Origin: Chryseomicrobium aureum
GTDB lineage: Bacteria > Bacillota > Bacilli > Bacillales_A > Planococcaceae
DNA: 64,000 nucleotides
Assembly (NCBI RefSeq): GCF_016909155.1
Contig: NZ_JAFBFG010000015.1
Location: 1-64,000, forward strand
Reading direction: 5' to 3'
Shown here: positions 8,629 through 16,709 of the stretch, piece by piece
Position numbering within the stretch: the first letter of the stretch is position 1
Layout of the letters: each line of letters opens with the position of its first letter
Made by a program: the position numbers and the translations under genes
The notes under the pieces: generated by a model
Seen by the model: only the letters and a program-made list of their open reading frames with translations
Databases searched by the model: none
Told to the model about the DNA's origin: nothing

Positions 8629-8642
8629 TGACCGATTGGTCA
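8629..8642. promoter_or_regulatory. TetR operator between swrC and its regulator
   Basis: TGACC-N4-GGTCA (8629-8642) is a perfect inverted repeat of the TetR operator type, located between the divergent pump and regulator genes. Repressor identity is inferred from position. Confidence 0.6.
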
Positions 8643-8679
8643 ACAGTCAATCTATCGCATTCGAAATGAGGCATAAAAT

Positions 8680-9522
8680 GTGTCAAAAAAACAACAGATT
8701 CTCGAAACCTCGATTCAGCTATTTGCCAAACAAGGTATCGAAGCAACCTCAATCCAACACATCACTCGTTCTACTGGAATTTCAAAAGGCGCGTTTTATC
8801 TAGCCTTTTCTTCAAAAGAAGAGCTTATAAAAGAGATTATCGATACATTCATGCAGCAATTTGTTGCCGATATTGACCAAGTAGTCACATCACTACTTCC
8901 AGCATCAGAAAAACTTCATAATTACTTCGCAGCGCACCTGGATTTACTTGTGAAACATGCAGATTTTGCGAAAATGTATGCGCAAGAGCAAATGCATTCG
9001 ATCAATGAAGACATCTTATCGGATTTAATTGTGTACGATACACTCATCGACCGATCCTTGCTCTCTCTGTTTCATGAACTATATCCAACGCACACAACTG
9101 ACCAGTCTGCGGACTTATTAGTAGCGGTCAAAGGACTTGTGCGTATTTATTCACAACTAATTTTGTTTCATCCCTATCCTCATGACACGAAACAGATTCT
9201 AGCTAGTTTAGTGGAAAAGACGGACATTTTAGCGAAACACTCTACAACGTGTTATATCACGGAAGAGATGATGCGTATTCCGGTTCAAACCGATAAACTA
9301 GCAACTACACCTGCTCATCTCAAAGCTGTAGTGAGCGAACTTCTTTCTGATGAGCACCCAGCACTCATCCAAGAATCCTTTGCAATTTTAGTAGATGAAC
9401 TTGGCCAAGAATCTCCACGCCAAGCGCTACTTCAGGGTCTTGCTGCAAACTTCATGACCTACACGCCGACCAAATGGCTTGCTTACTTGGTGAAGCACTA
9501 TACACACAAAAAAGACGCCTAA
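8680..9522 (+). CDS. yerO: TetR family regulator of the RND pump (YerO-like)
   Basis: A 280-residue regulator, longer than the usual ~200, with the helix-turn-helix at residues 5-50 (HITRSTGISKGAFYLAFSSK) and a long C-terminal half. That size and the position divergent from a SwrC-type pump match YerO of Bacillus. It starts with GTG at 8680; GAGG lies eight bases upstream and no in-frame ATG is nearer. It probably represses the pump and itself through the TGACC-N4-GGTCA repeat. The inducer is not visible. Confidence 0.88.
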   Translation: MSKKQQILETSIQLFAKQGIEATSIQHITRSTGISKGAFYLAFSSKEELIKEIIDTFMQQFVADIDQVVTSLLPASEKLHNYFAAHLDLLVKHADFAKMYAQEQMHSINEDILSDLIVYDTLIDRSLLSLFHELYPTHTTDQSADLLVAVKGLVRIYSQLILFHPYPHDTKQILASLVEKTDILAKHSTTCYITEEMMRIPVQTDKLATTPAHLKAVVSELLSDEHPALIQESFAILVDELGQESPRQALLQGLAANFMTYTPTKWLAYLVKHYTHKKDA

Positions 9523-9536
9523 TCGGCGTCTTTTTT
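9508..9536. terminator. Bidirectional terminator
   Basis: AAAAAAGACGCC and GGCGTCTTTTTT form a twelve-base perfect stem with a five-base loop between the converging yerO-like gene and the ABC exporter gene. Confidence 0.9.
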
Positions 9537-11238
9537 ACGTAAGAAGCTGCGCATTTTTTACGAGTTCTTGGTAATAGGTATTGGTTTCTACAAGGTGATG
9601 ATGCGTACCGACACCTTGTATCTGCTTGTCTCGCAAAATGACAAGTTGATCTGCGTGCTGTACAGTCGACAAGCGGTGCGCGATGACCAGCGTCGTTCGT
9701 CCACGCATGACAGTTTGAAGCGCCTCTTGTACAAGTCGTTCCGATTCCGTATCAAGACTTGAAGTTGCTTCGTCTAGTAGTAATATACGCGGGTTGCGCA
9801 GTACGGCTCGAGCAATTGCAATTCTTTGACGTTGTCCACCTGAAAGTTTGATCCCGCCTTCACCTACTGGCGTCTCAAGTCCTTGCTCAAGTTTCATTAT
9901 AAACTCCCACGCATTGGCTTGGCGTAGAGCTTGTTCTATAGCTGTATCCGTAGGCACTTGTTCCACACCATATAGGATATTGTCTCGAATCGTTCCGTTC
10001 ATCAAAGGACTTTCTTGAGAGACGTACCCAAAGAGACCCCGCCATTCTGCCAGTTTAATCTCTCGAATATCTGTGTCCCCGTAGTTAATACCTCCGTGTT
10101 TCGGTTCATAAAAGCGCTGGAGCATCGAAAACATCGTCGTTTTTCCTCCACCGCTTTCGCCAACAAACGCTGTGACTTTTCCTCTTGGAATACTTAAGGA
10201 AATATCTTCGAGAATCACTTTCTCTCCGTAAGCAAACGTCACATCGTGGAGAACGACATCTTGCTCTGTAGAAGGAAGCGATTTCCCCTCCGCATTTTCC
10301 TGTGCCCGCTCTAAAATATCTTGAATGCGTTCTGTTGCACCTACCGTCTTTTGATACGCTGTGAAAAAGCTCGCCATTTGAGTGAAGGGCACAATGATTT
10401 GAATCAAGTAAAATATAATCGCGACCAAGGCCCCTGCAGATAAAGCTCCAGAAGCGACTTGAGCTCCTCCATACCCAAATACAACAATTAACACGAGGGT
10501 CATAATAAGGGTCATAACGGGAGAAAGAATCGATACGAGTTTTGCCTCTTTTAAATAAAACTTATAAATCCGGTCCACTTGTTGTTCTCCGTGAATCCGC
10601 TCCCTGGCTTCAGACTGGCTGTATTTGACGAGACGGATGTTTTGAAGAACACGACCTAGCTGCGCACTAAACGTTGCGACTTCATCTTGTGTCGACTTCG
10701 CCACCTTTGACATAACACGTCCGATCGGAAACATGACAGCGAGTGTGACTGGAACTGAGACTAAAAGAATCAATGTCATTCTCCAGTCGATCCAAAGCAA
10801 AATACCGACAGCTCCGATGACCGTCAAAATGCTCGTGAAGAATGTAATCAAATGATCGGTAATAAGCGATTTGATTACACTCGTGTCTTGTAAAATACGG
10901 CTCATCAATTCTCCAGATTCTTCATTATCAAAAAAACCGACAGGAAGGCCAAGGACATGACGCCAGACACGATTGCGAATGTAAGCTACTACATATTCTC
11001 CAATCTTCCGCATCAAATAAAATGCGATTCCAGATAAGACGGCTTGAACAATTAATAATAGCGCAACGCCACCTAGTAGAAGTGGACTAATTCCTCCTTC
11101 TGTGAAACTATCGATGAAGTTCATAGTAAGTAAAGGAATGACAAGACCAAAGCCTGTTTCCACTAAACTAAAGAGAAATGCGAAGGCAATCATCCACTTC
11201 GGCCATCTCATTCCATCCACTAACGATTTCATTTTCAT
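9535..11238 (-). CDS. bmrA: Multidrug ABC exporter, BmrA-like half transporter
   Basis: A 567-residue homodimeric ABC exporter: six transmembrane helices (about residues 10-300) fused to an ATPase domain (about 330-560). Visible ATPase motifs are Walker A GESGGGKTT, Q-loop YVSQESPLM, signature LSGGQRQRIA, Walker B ILLLDEATSSLD and the switch His in IAHRLSTV. The family-wide signature GFFDNEESGELMSRI in the coupling region and the overall match to BmrA/LmrA point to a drug or lipid exporter. GAGG precedes the ATG by seven bases. It stands alone, ending in the hairpin shared with the yerO-like gene, next to another efflux pump; this stretch is an export island. Confidence 0.92.
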   Translation of the reverse strand: MKMKSLVDGMRWPKWMIAFAFLFSLVETGFGLVIPLLTMNFIDSFTEGGISPLLLGGVALLLIVQAVLSGIAFYLMRKIGEYVVAYIRNRVWRHVLGLPVGFFDNEESGELMSRILQDTSVIKSLITDHLITFFTSILTVIGAVGILLWIDWRMTLILLVSVPVTLAVMFPIGRVMSKVAKSTQDEVATFSAQLGRVLQNIRLVKYSQSEARERIHGEQQVDRIYKFYLKEAKLVSILSPVMTLIMTLVLIVVFGYGGAQVASGALSAGALVAIIFYLIQIIVPFTQMASFFTAYQKTVGATERIQDILERAQENAEGKSLPSTEQDVVLHDVTFAYGEKVILEDISLSIPRGKVTAFVGESGGGKTTMFSMLQRFYEPKHGGINYGDTDIREIKLAEWRGLFGYVSQESPLMNGTIRDNILYGVEQVPTDTAIEQALRQANAWEFIMKLEQGLETPVGEGGIKLSGGQRQRIAIARAVLRNPRILLLDEATSSLDTESERLVQEALQTVMRGRTTLVIAHRLSTVQHADQLVILRDKQIQGVGTHHHLVETNTYYQELVKNAQLLT

Positions 11239-11347
11239 TGTGCATCCTCTTTCTGACCACTATATTTTATTTAGAACTGATACTTTTTGAGGGTTCAGTT
11301 CCCTGGTAAAGTAGGACTAACTCAATTTGAAGAAAGAAGGAATTTGT

Positions 11348-11896
11348 ATGCAAAACCCTCAATCGCTGTCTCGACCGATTGCTCGTGGCAAGACGTTTGA
11401 TTTAATTCTAACATCAATGCTCGTCGCATTAGTATTTGTATCCACTATGTTATTGAATATTCGTATTCCGTTCTTTGCTGCAAACGGTGGATTAGTTCAT
11501 TTAGGCACTGCGATGTTGTTTATTTCTGCGATGTTGTTTGGTCCGAAAAAAGGAGCAGCAGCAGGTGCACTCGGTATGGGGCTGTTTGATATCATGGGTG
11601 GCTGGTTACTGTGGGCACCTATCACAATCGTTGCACGTGGTATCCAAGGGTATGTAGTCGGGAAAGTGGCTTGGTCGAAAAATCGAAATGGCACTAGCAT
11701 CGGCTGGAATATTGCGGCTGCTGTCATTTCAATACCGTTCATGCTAGTCGTTTACTACATTGGAGAAGCTATCATGTTCTCAAGCTTTGTGATTCCGTTA
11801 GCTTCTATTCCAGGGAACCTGATTCAGAATGCAGTTGGTTTATTAATTGCCATTCCAGTAGTCATTGCTTTAAAGAAATTACCATATTTTAAATAA
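11348..11896 (+). CDS. ECF transporter S component
   Basis: A 182-residue integral membrane protein with about six helices, of the energy-coupling-factor substrate-capture type (COG4720/PF07155-like). The segment LGTAMLFISAMLFGPKKGAA followed by GALGMGLFDIMGGW is characteristic of this family. S components bind a vitamin or precursor and dock onto the shared EcfAA'T module, which is not in this window. The frame is open from a TTG at 11327, but AAGGAATTTGT before the ATG at 11348 decides the start. Substrate is not deducible; relatives carry hydroxymethylpyrimidine, pyridoxine or queuosine precursors. A possible small pseudoknot lies upstream. Confidence 0.85.
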   Translation: MQNPQSLSRPIARGKTFDLILTSMLVALVFVSTMLLNIRIPFFAANGGLVHLGTAMLFISAMLFGPKKGAAAGALGMGLFDIMGGWLLWAPITIVARGIQGYVVGKVAWSKNRNGTSIGWNIAAAVISIPFMLVVYYIGEAIMFSSFVIPLASIPGNLIQNAVGLLIAIPVVIALKKLPYFK

Positions 11897-11937
11897 CAAA
11901 AAACACGGCCACTTCACTGAATGGCCGTGTTTTTGTT
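11897..11937. terminator. Bidirectional terminator
   Basis: CACGGCCA / TGGCCGTG stem (11904-11911, 11922-11929) with A and T runs on either side, between the S component and the converging antiporter gene. Confidence 0.9.
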
Positions 11938-11939
11938 TA

Positions 11940-12944
11940 TTACGAGATGAATAATAGGTACGTTGTTACGAAATAGACGATAACAGTAAGTACAGATGGA
12001 ATTAAGTACATTGCTAGGCTCGTAGTTGGCTTACGGCGAATTCCGTAAATAACTAGTAGAGACAAGAATGTGATGCTGATTCCTGTTATGATATGACTTT
12101 CTGCTGCAGCATTTAAGATAGAACCATCTCGGTAAACGAAATCAGACATAACAAGAATTAACATGTTGAAGATGTTACTACCTAATATTGAACCGAATGC
12201 TAAGTTTACATTACGTAACCGGAGCGCTACATAGACTGAAACAACTTCCGGTAAGGAAGTCGTTCCAGCGATTAAGAAACTTCCGACGAAACTTGAACCA
12301 AGACCTGTTAAAACAGCAATCTGATCACCTAGGATGGATAGGGCTGTACCTGCACCCATGATGACAAGGGCTGAAATTGCAAAGCCAATGATGGCTTTCT
12401 TTAACGAAATATCTGAATGAGGATTCCCAGGCTTTTTCTTAGACTTCTTCTCCGTTGTAGGTTCCACTACTGGTTTCATTGAAGAAGATTTTTTGTTCAT
12501 GTAAATTAAACCCGCGATATAAATTACTAGAATTCCAATCATGTCGATGCCGACTCCAAAGACTGCAGGAGTTTGCCTATAGACTAATCCTGAAAGCGCC
12601 AATGCGGTAAGAATAATTGCTAATACAGCTGAGTAAAGATGTGTGCTATCGATTTGTTCATATAATTTCTTCTTACGGAAATATAAATCAAACAAAGCTA
12701 ACACACATAAATTAAATAAATTTGAGCCAAGGACATTTCCTACTGCGATGTCGGGATTTCCGATTAGCACTGCTGAAAGACTGGTAGTTACTTCGGGTAA
12801 TGAAGTCGCACCTGCAAGTAAGATTGTTCCTACTAACATGCCTCCCATAGATGTTTTGGTACTTAAGACGTCTGCGAACGTTGATAGCTTCATAGCCGCG
12901 TAAAGGGTAATACCCGCCACAAGAATAAATAAGATATAGACCAT
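11940..12944 (-). CDS. CaCA family sodium/calcium-type cation antiporter
   Basis: A 334-residue membrane antiporter of the Ca2+:cation antiporter family (YrbG-like). Two alpha repeats are visible: GATSLPEVTTSLSAV followed by GNVLGSNLFN in the first half, and GTTSLPEVVSVYVAL followed by GSILGSNIFN in the second; their Glu and Asn residues line the ion site. A variable cytoplasmic loop rich in Lys (KKSKKKPGNPHSD) joins the halves. A GTG at 12953 is in frame but overlaps the ribosome site, so ATG 12944 is chosen. The mRNA leader holds a probable yybP-ykoY (Mn2+) riboswitch with a terminator, which suggests that the exported ion is Mn2+ rather than Ca2+. Confidence 0.9.
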   Translation of the reverse strand: MVYILFILVAGITLYAAMKLSTFADVLSTKTSMGGMLVGTILLAGATSLPEVTTSLSAVLIGNPDIAVGNVLGSNLFNLCVLALFDLYFRKKKLYEQIDSTHLYSAVLAIILTALALSGLVYRQTPAVFGVGIDMIGILVIYIAGLIYMNKKSSSMKPVVEPTTEKKSKKKPGNPHSDISLKKAIIGFAISALVIMGAGTALSILGDQIAVLTGLGSSFVGSFLIAGTTSLPEVVSVYVALRLRNVNLAFGSILGSNIFNMLILVMSDFVYRDGSILNAAAESHIITGISITFLSLLVIYGIRRKPTTSLAMYLIPSVLTVIVYFVTTYLLFIS

Positions 12945-12978
12945 TGCATTCACTCCTTCTATGTTGGAAAGTAGTCAC

Positions 12979-13121
12979 AAAAAAAGACCTTTTTATGAAA
13001 ACATCTGAACTTACTCAGTCTGCATCATAAAAAGGTCTTGTGCGCTCAAATTGAGCGGGACGATCCGGGTACATTTTACCGAAATGACGAATGCGTCGCT
13101 TGCCACTACTCCCCTATTTAT
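12979..13121 (-). ncRNA. yybP-ykoY type (manganese) riboswitch with terminator
   Basis: Read on the minus strand, the leader begins with GGGGAGTAG (13114-13106), a hallmark of the yybP-ykoY aptamer. It closes with ACAAGACC (around 13042-13035), another conserved element. The 5' flank ATAAATAGG (13121-13113) pairs with CCTTTTTAT (13035-13027) to make helix P1 with one mismatch. The same 3' strand, within AAGACCTTTTTATGA (13039-13025), can instead pair with TCATAAAAAGGTCTT (12998-12984) followed by a T run, a perfect 15-base terminator. P1 and terminator are mutually exclusive, as expected of an ion-activated transcription switch. Confidence 0.78.
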
Positions 13122-13127
13122 AAAAAC

Positions 13128-13156
13128 AGTATACAATCTCTACCCGCTGTTGTCTA
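13128..13156 (-). promoter_or_regulatory. Sigma-A promoter of the riboswitch-antiporter unit
   Basis: On the minus strand TAGACA (13156-13151) and TATACT (13133-13128) are spaced by exactly 17 bases, placing the transcript start near 13121, the first base of aptamer helix P1. Confidence 0.75.
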
Positions 13157-13225
13157 TTCTTAATCCTTTGTGAAACTTTTTTCGGGTTCTTTCCGTCTAG
13201 TTCGGAAGGGAAAGGTGGGACTACC

Positions 13226-13597
13226 ATGAAAAAGATTGTGATTGTCATAGGGATGCTTATGGTCTCCATCGGTCTATTTGGACTTTATGAACGGCTCGCG
13301 CATCCGCCATTACCATTTTCATCATTAACTCCTCCTGAAGTGGCACAACGGATTTCCGCGTCTAATGCACCTCTGGTTTATTTAACGGAAGAAGCCAATT
13401 CGTTATGGTATGCGGTAAAAGAAAAACGGACGGATTTAGCGAATCAGCGCATCGAAGAATTTATGGCTTCGCATGGCTGGGAGTTGCGTGAACTGGACGG
13501 AAGTGGATTGTTTTTTACTAATTCAGGTGCAGAGATTGTCCTAACGACACAAAAATGGACAAAAAATTATACACTTGTGCAGGTCCCGAAAGGATAA
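13226..13597 (+). CDS. Hypothetical membrane-anchored protein
   Basis: A 123-residue protein with one N-terminal hydrophobic segment (residues 3-22, IVIVIGMLMVSIGLFGLYE), which could be an uncleaved signal anchor. The remainder is a small mixed alpha/beta domain predicted to lie outside the membrane, with no Cys. GGGAAAGGTGG before the ATG supports the start. I recognise no family. It ends in a hairpin just before the ECF sigma factor gene. Confidence 0.75.
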   Translation: MKKIVIVIGMLMVSIGLFGLYERLAHPPLPFSSLTPPEVAQRISASNAPLVYLTEEANSLWYAVKEKRTDLANQRIEEFMASHGWELRELDGSGLFFTNSGAEIVLTTQKWTKNYTLVQVPKG

Positions 13598-13624
13598 CTT
13601 TTCCTTTGGGGCTTTTCTTTTTTT
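13585..13624 (+). terminator. Terminator before the ECF sigma gene
   Basis: CCCGAAAGGA and TCCTTTGGGG can form an imperfect stem, followed by CTTTTCTTTTTTT. It overlaps the stop codon of the upstream hypothetical gene. Confidence 0.7.
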
Positions 13625-13632
13625 GCTGCGTA

Positions 13633-13661
13633 TGAAACCATGGAGAGACGTGCGTTGTCTA
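13633..13661 (+). promoter_or_regulatory. Candidate ECF-sigma autoregulatory promoter
   Basis: TGAAAC at 13633-13638 is followed after 17 bases by TGTCTA, close to the TGAAAC-N16/17-CGTC form used by SigM/SigW-type ECF sigma factors. It lies right upstream of the sigma gene, and the expected start falls around 13666, about 20 bases before the GTG. Confidence 0.5.
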
Positions 13662-13685
13662 ACGAGTAGGAAAGGATGCGATGAT

Positions 13686-14219
13686 GTGACAGAAGACCAA
13701 AAGAACGACAGGTTGAACGAAACTATGCAGGAGCATGGTGACATGATAAAACGCGTCATCTATTCCTACGTTCGAGATTTGCAAAAAGCTGAAGATCTCA
13801 CGCAAGACACATTTCTTAAATTTTATATAGGGATGGAGCGTTTTGAAGGGCGCGCTTCTCTAAAAACGTACTTGTACCGAATTGCCGTCAATGAAAGCTT
13901 GAATTACTTAAAAAGTTGGCATGCACAAAAAGTGAAGTTCAGTGATAAACTCAAAATTTTTGGCAAGCGTGCAAGCAATGAAGAGACGTTCCTCGAGAAA
14001 GAAAAAACATCGGAATTGCATACTGTACTGGAATCAATGCCGCTTCATTACAGAGAGTCTCTATGGCTCCATTACTACGCCGAACTCTCGGTTAACGAAA
14101 CAGCAGAAGTTTTAGGATGTTCTCCAAACACAGTGAAAACTAGGCTTGCAAGAGGTCGCGAACTACTACGGAATGAATTGGAGGTGGAGTGGAATGGATC
14201 TGAAACAACTTCTAAATGA
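13686..14219 (+). CDS. ECF (group 4) RNA polymerase sigma factor
   Basis: A 177-residue extracytoplasmic-function sigma factor. Region 2 is seen at about residues 15-80 (KAEDLTQDTFLKFYIGMERF, then the -10 binding helix region) and region 4 at about 115-170 (LSVNETAEVLGCSPNTVKTR helix-turn-helix). The frame is open to 13575 but AAAGGA before GTG 13686 and the family's usual length favour this start. It overlaps by 26 bases a gene for a membrane-anchored beta-propeller-like protein that probably acts as its regulator. SigM, SigV or YlaC-like; which signal it answers is unknown. Confidence 0.9.
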   Translation: MTEDQKNDRLNETMQEHGDMIKRVIYSYVRDLQKAEDLTQDTFLKFYIGMERFEGRASLKTYLYRIAVNESLNYLKSWHAQKVKFSDKLKIFGKRASNEETFLEKEKTSELHTVLESMPLHYRESLWLHYYAELSVNETAEVLGCSPNTVKTRLARGRELLRNELEVEWNGSETTSK

Positions 14220-15309
14220 AACATTGCCGAAAGACATCTCGTTCAGTGAACGTGAGCAGCAACTTGTACGAGAGCGCGTTCGGAAAAAGAAAACGCCCGC
14301 AACTTTGAAGTTCTTACCTTTAGCCGCTTTACTTTTCATTGGAGTGATTGGGTATGCGTTGTTTACGAGTTTTACTAACTCGACGGCATCACCATTCACT
14401 TCTCATGAAGAAGTCATCGTACCGGACACGTACCAAAGTGCCCTGCATTGGTCGGTTTATGTTCCAGAGACACATGAACTCATTTTCGCGAAAGAAGATG
14501 GTGCCTATAGCTATGCAATCGGTGAAAGGTTAACAGAGAAAATCGCAAGTTTTGCGGATCCAGGTGCTCAGTATTCTTATGTAGCGAATGAAAAATGGCT
14601 CGTTTGGGGAGATTTCGACAATGAAGACTACACACTGAATATACTAAACCGGAAGAGCAAAGAACTAACGGTCATCCCTTCTATCAATCCTATAGAACTA
14701 ACCTTAGAGGATGATACATTGTTTTATGCCAACTTCTATACGAATGATCATAGTCATTATGTTATGGATTTAACTACACAAATCCCCAAACTACTTCATA
14801 CAAATGATAAAAGGACTACAAGAGGCGCCTACCAAAATCATAGAGCTGCAATTTTAAACAGCTTTGAAGGTAGTTCTACTCTATTTGTGTATGATACATT
14901 AACCGGCAAGTTGATTCAGCAGCAATCGAATCTCCCGTACACTTCTTTATATAACATGTACGTGGTAGAAGATCGGGTGTACTTCGATTTTGCCACAGAG
15001 AATGGACGTCTTGAGCTTGGGTATATGGACATCCAATCAGGTGCTTTTCAAATGATTGAAACGCCAGAATACAGTTATTCAGCGATTCATGGGAACTATC
15101 TAGCACTCAGTGTCGTAGATCGTTGGGGGGAAGATACCGATGACGTAGAACTCTTTACAATCGAAAACAACAAAGCAGTTCCATTCAGCGACTTTCCGAA
15201 AGTAAAAGGGCGTCTTGTTACGCCGCAGTTTGCTCCAGACGGTACGCTTCAGATGGTAGAAGAAAATTATTTTGATGGTGGCCCAACCATTCATTTAATC
15301 AAACCATAA
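14194..15309 (+). CDS. Membrane-anchored protein, putative anti-sigma partner
   Basis: A 371-residue protein with a roughly 30-residue basic, charged cytoplasmic N-terminus, one transmembrane helix (about residues 33-52, FLPLAALLFIGVIGYALFTS) and a large extracytoplasmic part. That part has repeating beta-rich units resembling a TolB/WD-like propeller. Gene overlap with the ECF sigma gene is the usual arrangement for a cognate anti-sigma factor. The N-terminus lacks the His-Cys-Cys zinc motif of ZAS domains, so it would bind sigma by another means. GGAGGTGGAG precedes the ATG. No firm family match, so the anti-sigma role is inferred from position and topology only. Confidence 0.7.
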   Translation: MDLKQLLNETLPKDISFSEREQQLVRERVRKKKTPATLKFLPLAALLFIGVIGYALFTSFTNSTASPFTSHEEVIVPDTYQSALHWSVYVPETHELIFAKEDGAYSYAIGERLTEKIASFADPGAQYSYVANEKWLVWGDFDNEDYTLNILNRKSKELTVIPSINPIELTLEDDTLFYANFYTNDHSHYVMDLTTQIPKLLHTNDKRTTRGAYQNHRAAILNSFEGSSTLFVYDTLTGKLIQQQSNLPYTSLYNMYVVEDRVYFDFATENGRLELGYMDIQSGAFQMIETPEYSYSAIHGNYLALSVVDRWGEDTDDVELFTIENNKAVPFSDFPKVKGRLVTPQFAPDGTLQMVEENYFDGGPTIHLIKP

Positions 15310-15337
15310 AAAACCTCGGCGCAATCGCCGTGGTTTT
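15307..15337 (+). terminator. Terminator of the sigma operon
   Basis: AAACC-CGGCG / CGCCG-GGTTT stem with a short loop after the stop codon of the propeller-like protein. Confidence 0.75.
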
Positions 15338-15539
15338 AGTTCGTCTCCATGACCGCAAAATAGTTCTCTTCGCAATCTGCAAAATTGAAAAACTTGCTGT
15401 CTCCCATTACAGAAAAACACATAGAAAAAACTCTGCACATACTTTCCAAATTCCGTTAATCGATACTTTAGTCGCAGATTATATGCAAACCTTTCGGGAA
15501 TAAAAATGCAAACCCAATTTGAAAGGAAGTTGATCATGC

Positions 15540-16679
15540 ATGAAAGCTGTGACGTTTCAAGGTTCAAAAGATGTACAAGTTAAAGAAGTTGCCGATGCAA
15601 AGCTTGAGAAGTCAGATGATATCGTTGTTAGAATTACGACTACTGCCATTTGTGGTTCAGACCTTCATATCTATCGCGGTGCTGTGCCAGCACGTAAAGG
15701 GTACGTCATCGGACACGAACCAATGGGAATTGTTGAAGAAGTAGGTCCTGATGTAACATCTGTAAAAAAAGGAGACCGCGTTGTCATTCCCTTCAATGTA
15801 GCTTGTGGTGATTGTTTTTACTGTCAGCACGAGATGGAAAGTCAATGTGACAATGCGAATGACAATCCTGCCGTAGACTCGGGAGGGTATTTTGGATTTA
15901 CGGAACGTTATGGAGACTGGGCGGGGGGACAAGCGGAGTATTTGCGAGTGCCATTTGGTAATTATCTCCCATTCAAAATTCCAGAATCTAGTGAATTAGA
16001 AGACGAGGCCCTCCTTTTTCTATCAGACGTGCTCCCTACTGCTTGGTGGAGTGTTAAAAATTCAGGAATGAAGAAAGGAGACACTGTTGCTGTATTAGGC
16101 TGCGGTCCAGTTGGACTAATGGCACAAAAATTTGCGTGGATGCAAGGTGCAAAACGTGTTATTGCAGTAGACCACGTTCCATATCGCCTCCAAAAAGCTA
16201 TCCAGATGAATAAAGTGGAAGCCTATAATTTCGAGGATTTTAATCACATGGGGAAACATATTCGAGAAATTACAAATGGAGGCGTAGATATTGTCATCGA
16301 TTGTGTCGGAATGGACGGTAAGATGTCTCTTGCCGATAAAGCGCAACAAAAACTTAAACTGCAAGGCGGTACATTAAGCGCTCTTGACATCGGTCTTGAT
16401 GCTGTACGTAAATTTGGAACCATTCAATTAACAGGTGTGTATGGCTCAAGCTATAACAATTTCCCACTCGGCAATATCTTTGAGCGCAACGTTGAATTGA
16501 AAATGGGGCAAGCACCCGTAGTACATTTGATGCCGATGCTATATAAAAAAATAGAGGACGGAGAATTTGATCCGACTGAAATCATTACGCATCGTATGAG
16601 CCTAGACAAGGCAGCAGAAGCCTATGAACTTTTTCATGACCATCAAGACGACAGTATCAAATTCGTCTTAAAGCCTTAA
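15540..16679 (+). CDS. adhB: Zinc-dependent alcohol dehydrogenase, AdhB-like
   Basis: A 379-residue medium-chain dehydrogenase. Catalytic zinc ligands lie in ICGSDLH (Cys38) and GHEPMGIVEEVG (His/Glu); structural zinc ligands lie in CGDCFYCQHEMESQC (about residues 97-111). The NAD-binding motif is GCGPVGLMAQ near residue 192. The closest family is the formaldehyde-dehydrogenase-like AdhB of Bacillus, which oxidises alcohols or aldehyde adducts. AAAGGAAG lies upstream; an out-of-frame ATG at 15536 is not used. It is a single gene ending in a perfect hairpin. The 200 bases before it show no clear conserved site. Confidence 0.92.
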   Translation: MKAVTFQGSKDVQVKEVADAKLEKSDDIVVRITTTAICGSDLHIYRGAVPARKGYVIGHEPMGIVEEVGPDVTSVKKGDRVVIPFNVACGDCFYCQHEMESQCDNANDNPAVDSGGYFGFTERYGDWAGGQAEYLRVPFGNYLPFKIPESSELEDEALLFLSDVLPTAWWSVKNSGMKKGDTVAVLGCGPVGLMAQKFAWMQGAKRVIAVDHVPYRLQKAIQMNKVEAYNFEDFNHMGKHIREITNGGVDIVIDCVGMDGKMSLADKAQQKLKLQGGTLSALDIGLDAVRKFGTIQLTGVYGSSYNNFPLGNIFERNVELKMGQAPVVHLMPMLYKKIEDGEFDPTEIITHRMSLDKAAEAYELFHDHQDDSIKFVLKP

Positions 16680-16680
16680 C

Positions 16681-16709
16681 AAAAAAGAGCGCTCATCGCG
16701 CTCTTTTTT
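16681..16709. terminator. Bidirectional terminator
   Basis: AAAAAAGAGCGC / GCGCTCTTTTTT, a twelve-base perfect stem between adhB and the converging sugar-binding protein gene. Confidence 0.9.
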
